The notes under the pieces: generated by a model
What the model was told of the DNA's origin: nothing
The model's input: the letters and a program-made list of their open reading frames with translations, nothing else
The model's database searches: none
Assembly: GCF_003627965.1 (NCBI RefSeq)
Contig: NZ_RBWE01000001.1
Span: forward strand, 519,195 to 583,194
Source of the DNA: Desulfofundulus salinus
Lineage (GTDB): Bacteria; Bacillota; Desulfotomaculia; Desulfotomaculales; Desulfovirgulaceae
Reading direction: 5' to 3'
Length of the DNA: 64,000 bases
Made by a program: the position numbers and the translations under genes
In this document: piece after piece, positions 57,635 through 64,000 of the stretch
Position numbering within the stretch: the first letter of the stretch is position 1
How the letters are laid out: every line of letters starts with the position of its first letter

Positions 57635-58050
57635 GCGAGACGAACCTTGACCTGGTCAGGCACCGCTTCCAAAAAGCGCGTGACCACCTGAAATCCGCGG
57701 AAATATTGTTGGATGCGGGGATGTACAGCGATTCCCTGAGCCGTTCTTACTATACCATGTTTGCCGCGGCCCGGGCGCTTTTGGCATTAAAACAGCTTGA
57801 TAGTAAGAAACACAGCGGCGTGATTTCCCTATTCAATCAGCACTTTGTTAAACCCGAAATCGTCGACCGGGCAACAGGCAGGGATTTGAGCAAAGCCAGG
57901 GTCAGAAGAGAATCATCCGACTATACCGATTTCTACCTGGTTACCAAAGAAGAAGCCGCCAGCCAGCTGGAAACCGCGAAGAGATTCCTTGCGAATATTG
58001 AAACTGCCCTTGAGAGAATGATGACGGGCCTGGAAAATAATAAGTTATGA
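57631..58050 (+). CDS. HEPN-domain protein (toxin-like)
   Basis: 139 aa, all-helical HEPN fold: HLKSAEILLDAGMYSDSLSRS, YYTMFAAARALL, KHSGVISLFNQHFV, LETAKRFLANIE. A canonical Rx4-6H RNase motif is not evident, so RNase activity is uncertain. GTG start coupled to the MNT gene. A degenerate copy of its first 70 bases lies at 59650. Confidence 0.85.
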   Translation: MSETNLDLVRHRFQKARDHLKSAEILLDAGMYSDSLSRSYYTMFAAARALLALKQLDSKKHSGVISLFNQHFVKPEIVDRATGRDLSKARVRRESSDYTDFYLVTKEEAASQLETAKRFLANIETALERMMTGLENNKL

Positions 58051-58059
58051 GCTTTGTGA

Positions 58060-58087
58060 ATGTGTCGTTGCGAGCGGCACATTTTTT
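58060..58087 (+). terminator. Terminator of the MNT/HEPN operon
   Basis: ATGTGTCG / CGGCACAT stem (one G-T pair), loop TTGCGAG, six T. Confidence 0.8.
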
Positions 58088-58217
58088 CTGTTCAGGAATT
58101 ATATAACCCTCGGCAAGAGCAACTTTCTGGTCGATTCCAACAGGTATTAAATATTTTAGTTTTACCGAGAACTTGAAGCTGGGTGGCGAAAACCTGAAAC
58201 GTTGCCATCGCCCATAG

Positions 58218-58367
58218 AGGAATCTGAGCTCTGCTTCGCGCAGGAACTACTTCCTCCAGCGCCACAATTTCCTGGAAGAACTAGCGGAAAACGAAGCGGT
58301 CAGAATTATCCACGTCCCCTTCGACAGGGAGCGGTACTCCAGGTGGCTCCTGGAAAACCCTCACTGA
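58218..58367 (+). pseudogene. Coding remnant without start codon
   Basis: Open frame reading FLQRHNFLEELAENEAVRII, continuing HVPFDRERYSRWLLENPH and a stop. Composition and phase look like real protein, but no ATG/GTG/TTG precedes it after the in-frame TAG at 58215. Family not recognised; likely the end of a lost gene. Confidence 0.4.
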
Positions 58368-58376
58368 GAGGATGGG

Positions 58377-58607
58377 GTGAAAGCCAGGATCGCTGGAAGT
58401 GGCAAAAAACCGGCGGCTCTCAAAGAAGTTGTGTCCTTACATCCCATCTTGCCCGCACCGCACCTGGAGGAGGAGCTTACCGTACTGGTATATTACAGTG
58501 TTGCCGTGGTTCTGGTGGCTTCCGGCGAGATCGCGACAATTTCTGGGAGGTGTCGCAACAAGATGTTGCGCAGGTTGCGCTTATCGTGCAGGAGTTCGCC
58601 CCCTTAA
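58377..58607 (+). CDS. Small hypothetical protein
   Basis: 76 aa from GTG 58377, ten bases after the preceding remnant ends. Contains KKPAALKEVVSLHPILPAPH and a valine-rich stretch LTVLVYYSVAVVLVASG that could be a membrane helix. The last 18 residues become Arg/Cys-rich, suggesting decay. A good terminator (58595) overlaps its end. I do not recognise it and it may not be functional. Confidence 0.35.
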   Translation: MKARIAGSGKKPAALKEVVSLHPILPAPHLEEELTVLVYYSVAVVLVASGEIATISGRCRNKMLRRLRLSCRSSPP

Positions 58608-58619
58608 GGGCGAATTTTT
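58595..58619 (+). terminator. Terminator upstream of the adenine methylase
   Basis: TTCGCCC / GGGCGAA stem, loop CCTTAA, five T. Confidence 0.8.
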
Positions 58620-58646
58620 GTTTGCATAAGTTGATCCGGAAGGACG

Positions 58647-59495
58647 ATGATAGTTATGTTTGAGACATTCCCTGCCCGCATGGTGGGGAGCGGTCCCAGG
58701 CCGCCGGTCAAGTGGGCGGGTGGCAAGGGCCAACTCATTTCGCAGTTCGAGCCGTTGTTCCCTAAAAGAGAGTACGGCTTCTACATAGAACCCTTTGTCG
58801 GCGGCGGTGCTGTTTTCTTCCACCTTTTGCCCTCCAGGGCGATACTGATTGATAGCAATGACGAGTTGATTAACTTTTACCATGTTGTCCGGAACGACCT
58901 GGAAGCCCTCCTTAGAGATTTGAGGAAACATGAGAACACGGCTGAATATTATTACCGTGTCCGTGCCCTGGATCCCGAACAGCTTACCCCTGTGGAAAGG
59001 GCCTCCAGGTTTCTTTACCTGAACAAGACGGCTTATAATGGGTTGTGGCGCGTTAACAGCCGGGGGAAGCACAACGTGCCCTTCGGGCGGTATAAAAATC
59101 CCAGGATAATGGACGAGACGAACCTGCGCCTGGTGAGCCGGGTTTTGAAAGACGCGGAAATCCTTTGTGACGACTTCAGCCGGGTGCTGGAATATGCCGG
59201 GCCGGGCGCTTTCGTTTATATGGATCCACCCTACCACCCGCTTTCGGAAACGGCCGATTTCACCAGCTATACCCCTGATGCATTTGGAGAAGACGACCAG
59301 CGCCGGTTGGCGGAAGTTTTTCGAAAGCTGGACTCAATTGGCTGCCTCGTCATGTTGAGTAATTCGGATACACCATTCATCCGCGGGCTTTATAAAGGCT
59401 ATGACGTACAGGTGGTTTACGCCAGAAGGGCCATCAATTGCCGGGCTGATAAACGTGGTCCGGTACCGGAGCTGGTTATTCGTAATTATTGCTAG
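58647..59495 (+). CDS. D12-class N6-adenine DNA methyltransferase
   Basis: 282 aa, Dam/DpnM type. AdoMet motif KWAGGKGQLISQF with YIEPFVGGGAVFFHL, and the catalytic YMDPPYHPLS (DPPY). FLYLNKTAYNGLWRVN is typical of the target-recognition part. No restriction enzyme gene is adjacent, so it is an orphan or the remains of a system. It lies amid toxin-antitoxin debris. ATG 58647 or 58656. Confidence 0.92.
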   Translation: MIVMFETFPARMVGSGPRPPVKWAGGKGQLISQFEPLFPKREYGFYIEPFVGGGAVFFHLLPSRAILIDSNDELINFYHVVRNDLEALLRDLRKHENTAEYYYRVRALDPEQLTPVERASRFLYLNKTAYNGLWRVNSRGKHNVPFGRYKNPRIMDETNLRLVSRVLKDAEILCDDFSRVLEYAGPGAFVYMDPPYHPLSETADFTSYTPDAFGEDDQRRLAEVFRKLDSIGCLVMLSNSDTPFIRGLYKGYDVQVVYARRAINCRADKRGPVPELVIRNYC

Positions 59496-59542
59496 CCGGG
59501 AGTGGGAAGATTGTCACCAGATGTCTCTTCCAGGTATAATAC

Positions 59543-59659
59543 GATGCGGCGGGGACAATGTGAATTTTGGACGGTGGATGAAAAGTTGGTAAACCTCTTA
59601 AACGGGCGAAGAGACCATGTAAGGTTGTTGAAGGTATTGAACGAACCCGGCGAGCCTTG
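59543..59659 (+). pseudogene. C-terminal fragment of a PIN-domain (VapC) toxin
   Basis: Frame reading CEFWTVDEKLVNLLNGRRDH, then VRLLKVLN and a stop. FWT(A)DE+L.N.L.GR...VR.L is the hallmark of VapC C-termini. The earlier part of the domain is absent or frameshifted (a YDA-like codon run lies just before, in another frame). Confidence 0.55.
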
Positions 59660-59721
59660 ACCTGTCCGGGTGTCGCTTTCAAAAGCGCGTAACCACCTGC
59701 AATCCGCGGAAATACTGTTTT
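59650..59721 (+). pseudogene. Degenerate 5' fragment of a second HEPN gene
   Basis: About 70 bases closely match the start of the HEPN gene at 57640-57715: both contain CCTTGACCTG, AAAAGCGCGT, ACCACCTG and AATCCGCGGAAATA in the same order with small indels. It then meets the end of the convergent YkvI gene. Confidence 0.7.
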
Positions 59722-59748
59722 GGAAATACTTACCCGCCGTTTTACCCG

Positions 59749-60930
59749 TTACTCATGCTTTTTACCGCCTCCCTCCTTTTCCTCCCCCGCCAGTTCCTCA
59801 GCCACTTCGAAGGCCATGGCCGGGGCGGGTTGGCGGGCCAGGACACTCTCTCTTGCTTCCCTTGCTGGCTCCACTTTTTTATCCTTAATAAAACCGTATA
59901 CCAGGGAACCCAGTAGCAACAGCCCCGCAAAGCCTACCGCCGGGAATAGGGTGCCCACCAGCTTTGAAAAACCAAATTGGGCCAGGCCGAAGGCCATAAC
60001 ACCTGCTCCGATGGTTATCAAGCGGTACTTTGACGTACCCTGTCTGGCCAACCGGGCCACAAAACCGTAGAGGCTGCTAACCGCCGTGGTATAAATTTCA
60101 GCGAGAAGCACAATGATATACCCGATACGGGCCAGGGGTGAAATGGTGCCTGCCACATAGATCATGGGTATTTCAAAGTTTGTTGCCCGGCCGATATGCG
60201 TTAAAATAGAAAGGTTAATGGCGGTTGCGCCCACTCCCAGGCCGATTCCTCCCAGAATGGCGCCTATTTTTAATTTCCGGGCATCGGACATGCTGCCCAG
60301 GGGAGCAAGTATGGCCACCGACAGCACCAGGTTATAGGAGGCATACAAAAGGGCCGTCAGGGGCCAGAAGGGTACCGGTGCTTTTCCGGGGTTGGCGTAG
60401 ACCCTGAGTGTCGACGCCAGGGTGCCGAAATCTGTGGTGATGGTATATATGGCCACCCCAAACACTGCCGCCAGCAGCAGTGGCACTACGAAACTGATGG
60501 AAGTAACCACCCCGGCAATGCCGGTAAGCACCGTGACAAGGGAAATGACAATCATTGCCAGGCTGCCCCAAAAGAAGGGCAGCCCTAATTGTTCCGTAAA
60601 AATTGCCCCGGCCCCCGCTCCCATGGTGACCAGACCGCCAAACAGGAAAAGGGTAATCACCCAATCTATAGCCGTACCCACCCATTTTCCGCCGGCGTAA
60701 CGAACAAGAGGTAAGTGAGAATCCGCGTTAAGCCTCCTTCCCAGGTCCAAAATCAGGTAACCAAAAAAGGCCAGAAGAACTGTAGTCAATACCAGTCCCA
60801 GCATTCCGGGCAGGCCAAAGTAACCGAAAAACTGCAGTACTTCCTGGCCGGACGCAAAACCTGCCCCTACCACTGTTCCAATGTAGGTTGCGGCGATTGT
60901 GAAAACGGAAAGCAGCTTTTTCTTTGTCAT
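59749..60930 (-). CDS. YkvI-like membrane protein
   Basis: 393 aa with about ten transmembrane helices; start FTIAATYIGTVVGAGFASGQEVLQFF is typical of the YkvI family (APC-superfamily fold, related to spore germinant-type transporters). C-terminal charged tail contains REARESVLARQP. Function unknown; possibly an amino acid or ion transporter. Divergent from ytxC. Confidence 0.87.
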   Translation of the reverse strand: MTKKKLLSVFTIAATYIGTVVGAGFASGQEVLQFFGYFGLPGMLGLVLTTVLLAFFGYLILDLGRRLNADSHLPLVRYAGGKWVGTAIDWVITLFLFGGLVTMGAGAGAIFTEQLGLPFFWGSLAMIVISLVTVLTGIAGVVTSISFVVPLLLAAVFGVAIYTITTDFGTLASTLRVYANPGKAPVPFWPLTALLYASYNLVLSVAILAPLGSMSDARKLKIGAILGGIGLGVGATAINLSILTHIGRATNFEIPMIYVAGTISPLARIGYIIVLLAEIYTTAVSSLYGFVARLARQGTSKYRLITIGAGVMAFGLAQFGFSKLVGTLFPAVGFAGLLLLGSLVYGFIKDKKVEPAREARESVLARQPAPAMAFEVAEELAGEEKEGGGKKHE

Positions 60931-61039
60931 ATCCTTATTTTTAGATAAATGGCCCGAATTTAAACAGCCACATTATTACGGGAAAGGCTGGTTGTATACC
61001 GGTTTTTAGCCGCACATATACTAGATTAAAGAAAGGACG

Positions 61040-61927
61040 GTGAAATTGATGGCAGATATCTCCATCGGGACTGCCCGGCACATAGATCTAATTAAAATCC
61101 GGCTGGGAAGGGATATGAAAAATTTAGAAAAAGAGGGGTTGAAGGTCAGGCTGAAAGAAAGCTCAGCCGGCAGGTTTAATTTTGTGTCCTGTCAGGTAAT
61201 GCCCGATGGAGGCCAGAAGGGAGACATCCAGGCCATTTTTCGCCACCATATTGCCCGCTCTCTCTCCGATTTGATTTTGGGCCAGTGGCAGAAGTTGCTG
61301 CTTAAGGATATGATCAGGGAGAACTACTACTACTTCAACGAGGAGGAACGGCAAAACATTTTTAAGTATGCCTTAAGCCATGTGGGTTATGGTCGGGGCG
61401 GGCGAAAAGCAGTTTGCCAGCAACTGTTTAAAAAGAGAATCATGGAAAAGATTCTGGATTTTTTGAGGCATAATAACCAGATCATTGTTGAAGGATTTAT
61501 ACGCTTCCGTCTTAAGGATTATGTGGAACAATTGGAACAGGCCGTGGAAAGGGCAGTGGACGACTTCCTGATGGAAAGGGAGTATCAGGAATTTATCCAG
61601 CTGCTTAAATATTTTGTGGAAATTCAGGAATCCCGGGTTGAACTGGTGCATGTGCTCAAGCTGCCCGGGGGGGCGTTTCAACTTTTAGACGAGCAAAAAC
61701 AGGTCCTCAGGGTAGACTACCTGGAAAATCTATTTATGGATTTAACGGAAGGGGAAATTAATTATGAGGACATGCTTATCAGCACCTTAATTACCCTGGC
61801 GCCCAAACAAATTGTCATTCATAACCCGGACTGCGAGAAAAAAAACACCGTCATGGAAACGATTAACCTCGTCTTTTGGGGCCGGGTAAGGGAATGCACC
61901 GACTGCTCCTTATGTCGAAAAAAATAA
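61040..61927 (+). CDS. ytxC: Sporulation protein YtxC
   Basis: 295 aa. HHIARSLSDLILGQWQKLLL, YYYFNEEERQNIF, and a C-terminal stretch with NPDCEKKN and a cysteine motif C-x2-C-x2-C (ECTDCSLC) match the YtxC family of spore formers. Starts GTG 61040, TTG 61046 or ATG 61049; AAAGGA at 61032 favours the later two. Next gene follows at once. Confidence 0.85.
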   Translation: MKLMADISIGTARHIDLIKIRLGRDMKNLEKEGLKVRLKESSAGRFNFVSCQVMPDGGQKGDIQAIFRHHIARSLSDLILGQWQKLLLKDMIRENYYYFNEEERQNIFKYALSHVGYGRGGRKAVCQQLFKKRIMEKILDFLRHNNQIIVEGFIRFRLKDYVEQLEQAVERAVDDFLMEREYQEFIQLLKYFVEIQESRVELVHVLKLPGGAFQLLDEQKQVLRVDYLENLFMDLTEGEINYEDMLISTLITLAPKQIVIHNPDCEKKNTVMETINLVFWGRVRECTDCSLCRKK

Positions 61928-61970
61928 TTTGTTGCCCGTTTTTTTTTGTTCTGATATATTTCTTACAGGA

Positions 61971-62594
61971 ATGCCAGAACGGGGTGAGAAGGATTTGCAT
62001 TGGACGCAGGCCGTGCTGTTGCCGGTAGTGGGGGCCCTGATCGGGTGGCTGACCAACTGGCTGGCGGTACGGCTGATCTTTCGTCCCTACAAACCAGTTC
62101 GTGTGCTTGGCTACACCATCCAGGGGGTAGTACCCAAAAGGCGTGGTGAGCTGGCCAGGGTCATCGGCAGGGTGATTGAGGAGCAACTCCTTCCCAAGGA
62201 GCAACTGCTCAACTACCTTCGCTCAGAACAATTAAACGAAGATCTGATCTGTTCCGTGGATACGGCTGTCCGTGCCAGGGTGATGGACAGGCTGCCCGGT
62301 TTTTTACCCCTGTCCCTGCGGCGAATGATTTCCGACGCTCTGGCCGAACAGATCAAAAGGGAACTGCCACCCCTGGTTAATGAACTGGTAGACCGCTTTG
62401 GGGAAAAGCTAAAAGTAGATTTCTGTTTGTCCAGGGTAGTGGAGGAGCAGGTAAATAGTTTTTCGCTGGAACAGTTGGAAAAAGTCATTATCTCTGTTGC
62501 TTCCCGGGAACTAAAACATATCGAAATCCTGGGAGGCTTGCTGGGGTTTATGATTGGTCTTTTGCAGGTGGGCATTTTGGGGCTGTATAAATAG
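61971..62594 (+). CDS. DUF445-family membrane protein
   Basis: About 207 aa. Starts with a membrane helix (AVLLPVVGALIGWLTNWLAV) followed by RLIFRPYKPVRVLGYTIQG, PKRRGELARVIGRVIEEQLL and a C-terminal helix (ILGGLLGFMIGLLQVGILGL), as in YheB/DUF445 proteins of spore formers. ATG 61971 is used; TTG 61995 is also possible. Confidence 0.85.
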   Translation: MPERGEKDLHWTQAVLLPVVGALIGWLTNWLAVRLIFRPYKPVRVLGYTIQGVVPKRRGELARVIGRVIEEQLLPKEQLLNYLRSEQLNEDLICSVDTAVRARVMDRLPGFLPLSLRRMISDALAEQIKRELPPLVNELVDRFGEKLKVDFCLSRVVEEQVNSFSLEQLEKVIISVASRELKHIEILGGLLGFMIGLLQVGILGLYK

Positions 62595-62628
62595 GCGTTG
62601 TGCTGAAAGCCTCCGGGTCGCCTTTCAG

Positions 62629-62657
62629 TTGACACAAGCACAGATTCCCAATATAAT
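62629..62657 (+). promoter_or_regulatory. thrS promoter
   Basis: Consensus TTGACA, 17 bases, TATAAT. Drives the T-box leader. Confidence 0.93.
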
Positions 62658-62664
62658 AACGTAA

Positions 62665-62934
62665 CGAAGCATAAAGCAATGGTGATGAAGGGGAAGAGTA
62701 GGCCCTGAAATGCCCGTCCCCAGAGAGGGGGTGCCGCGGCTGGAAGCATCCCTGGATGGGAGGGGCTGAAAACCACCCCGGAGCTGCCCTGCCGAACGCC
62801 GTGACACGCGGTAAATAAGCGGGGCCGGTGAGGACCGTTACCACCTTAGAGGCGGGCTGGCCTTTTTTATCTTTTGGTCGCCAAGCAGGGTGGAACCGCG
62901 GATTATTTCGTCCCTGAAACAGGGACGTTTTTTA
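62665..62934 (+). promoter_or_regulatory. T-box riboswitch of thrS
   Basis: Stem I with the AGAGAGG and GGAAGC elements, a probable specifier ACC (Thr, 62772-62774, in GAAAACCACC), and the T-box sequence AGGGTGGAACCGCGG (62887-62901) whose UGGA pairs with the uncharged tRNA end. Terminator CGTCCCTG / CAGGGACG plus T-run (62909-62934); its 5' arm competes with the T-box antiterminator. Confidence 0.93.
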
Positions 62935-62963
62935 TTTCGGTATTAAAAGAAAGGGGTTCTTCT

Positions 62964-64000
62964 ATGGTCAAGGTAACCTTAAAAGATGGTTCCGTGCGGG
63001 AATACGAGCCCGGTACTCCTTTGAGCCGCATAGCGCAGGACATCAGTCCCCGCCTGGGCAAGGAAGCCCTGGTGGCGGCGGTGGACGGGCGGCTGGTGGA
63101 CTTGAGCTACCCTTTACACAGGGATGCCGCCGTTGAGTTCTACACCTTTGAAGATGAGCCGGGGCGGGATGCTTTCCGCCATAGCGCCGCCCATGTCATG
63201 GCCCAGGCCGTGAAGCGACTCTTCCCGGAAGTCAAGCTGGCCATCGGCCCGGCCATTGCTGAGGGGTTTTACTACGATTTTGATGCGGAAAAGCCCTTCA
63301 CGCCTGCGGACCTGGAGAAAATTGAAAAGGAAATGCAGGCCATTGTGAAGGAAGATCTTCCCTTTAAACGGTTTGAAGTATCCCGGGAGGAGGCACTGGA
63401 GCGGTTTTCTGCCGCCGGGGAAAAGTACAAGGTGGAGCTTATCAATGAGCTGCCGGGAGATGCGGTAATTTCCTGTTACCAGCAGGGTGAATTCGTGGAC
63501 CTCTGTGCCGGTCCCCACATTCCTTCCACCGGCAGGCTGAAAGCCTTTAAGCTCACTTCCGTGGCCGGGGCTTACTGGCGAGGCGACGAGAGAAATAAGA
63601 TGCTCCAGCGCATTTACGGCACCGCTTTTCCTAAGAAATCCCAGCTTGAAGAATACCTCTTCCGTATTGAAGAGGCCAAACGCCGGGATCACCGGAAGCT
63701 GGGAGCGGAGCTGGACCTGTTCAGCATCCAGGAAGAAGGGCCGGGCTTTCCCTTTTTCCATCCCAGGGGCATGGTCCTGCGCAACCAGCTGGAACAATTC
63801 TGGCGGGAAGAGCATTACAAGAGGGGTTACCAGGAAATCCGCACGCCCATCATCTTAAACCGCTCCTTGTGGGAAAGGTCGGGGCACTGGGAACACTACC
63901 GGGAAAACATGTACTTTACCCGGATCGATGACGTGGAATACGCCATCAAGCCCATGAACTGTCCGGGGGGCATCCTGGTGTACAAGAGCCGCCTGCACAG
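62964..64000 (+). CDS. thrS: Threonyl-tRNA synthetase (3' end beyond window)
   Basis: First 345 residues: TGS domain (VKVTLKDGSVREYEPGTPLS), editing domain (HSAAHVMAQAVKRLFPEVKL, CAGPHIPSTG) and the start of the catalytic core (FPFFHPRGMVLRNQLEQFW; KPMNCPGG with the zinc Cys). ATG 62964 is seven bases from AAAGGGG. Controlled by the T-box upstream. It runs off the right edge. Confidence 0.97.
   Translation, partial: MVKVTLKDGSVREYEPGTPLSRIAQDISPRLGKEALVAAVDGRLVDLSYPLHRDAAVEFYTFEDEPGRDAFRHSAAHVMAQAVKRLFPEVKLAIGPAIAEGFYYDFDAEKPFTPADLEKIEKEMQAIVKEDLPFKRFEVSREEALERFSAAGEKYKVELINELPGDAVISCYQQGEFVDLCAGPHIPSTGRLKAFKLTSVAGAYWRGDERNKMLQRIYGTAFPKKSQLEEYLFRIEEAKRRDHRKLGAELDLFSIQEEGPGFPFFHPRGMVLRNQLEQFWREEHYKRGYQEIRTPIILNRSLWERSGHWEHYRENMYFTRIDDVEYAIKPMNCPGGILVYKSRLH

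Overview
The window looks like a chromosomal segment of a strictly anaerobic, spore-forming Firmicute of the Desulfotomaculum/Pelotomaculum (Peptococcaceae) type. The evidence is moderately high GC, many GTG and TTG starts behind strong AGGAGG sites, sporulation-associated genes (ytxC, ytaF, a yjcZ-like micro-ORF, a Spo0E-like gene, dacF), a CIRCE-controlled groESL, a T-box thrS, and heavy investment in tungsten/molybdenum enzymes. Species assignment is inference.

Region 1 (1-28 kb) is a tungsten/molybdenum metabolic island. It holds an APC amino-acid permease (cut by the left edge), a class-III aminotransferase, three different aldehyde:ferredoxin oxidoreductases (AOR), two iron-dependent alcohol dehydrogenases, a soluble histidine kinase with an NtrC-type sigma-54 activator, a near-consensus -24/-12 promoter in front of the second dehydrogenase, a MoaD-MoeB-MoaD set, a 2[4Fe-4S] ferredoxin, TupB, MoeA, a MoeA-PBP fusion, LarB and a LarC lacking its C-terminal half. 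TupA and TupC lie on the opposite strand behind a Moco-family riboswitch with a readable terminator/antiterminator. The likely logic is amine or amino acid to aldehyde (aminotransferase), aldehyde to acid plus reduced ferredoxin (AOR) or aldehyde to/from alcohol (Fe-ADH), with cofactor supply and metal uptake encoded alongside. An acyl-CoA ligase, ferredoxins, fdhD and a MoaB-type gene close the region.

Region 2 (28-33.5 kb) is housekeeping: groESL, cysK, a DMT exporter, ogt (whose 3' end runs into a tRNA-Thr gene) and tRNA-Thr.

Region 3 (33.5-43.7 kb) is a signalling block. A strong sigma-A promoter and a c-di-GMP-I (GEMM) riboswitch precede a five-gene operon: PAS/RsbW-type kinase, STAS, SpoIIE-type phosphatase, STAS, FapA (DUF342). 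A few kb further are a PocR-GAF-GAF-HD-GYP protein with an 11-G tract and a response regulator with a degenerate GGDEF-like domain. This c-di-GMP-responsive partner-switching module with no sigma factor in the operon is the most unusual system in the window. A tRNA cluster (His-Gln-Lys-Leu) lies inside it.

Region 4 (43.7-56 kb) holds larE, an ADP-ribosylglycohydrolase, a lytic transglycosylase, ytaF, mutM, polA, an S41 protease, a SEC-C protein, a DedA protein and dacF.

Region 5 (56-59.75 kb) follows tRNA-Val and is a scar of horizontally acquired DNA: an integrase remnant, an MFS pseudogene with an internal deletion, a Spo0E-like gene, an intact MNT/HEPN pair, an orphan D12 adenine methylase, and fragments of a PIN toxin and of a second HEPN gene.

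Region 6 (59.7-64 kb) has a YkvI-like membrane protein, ytxC, a DUF445 protein and T-box-controlled thrS, which runs off the right edge.
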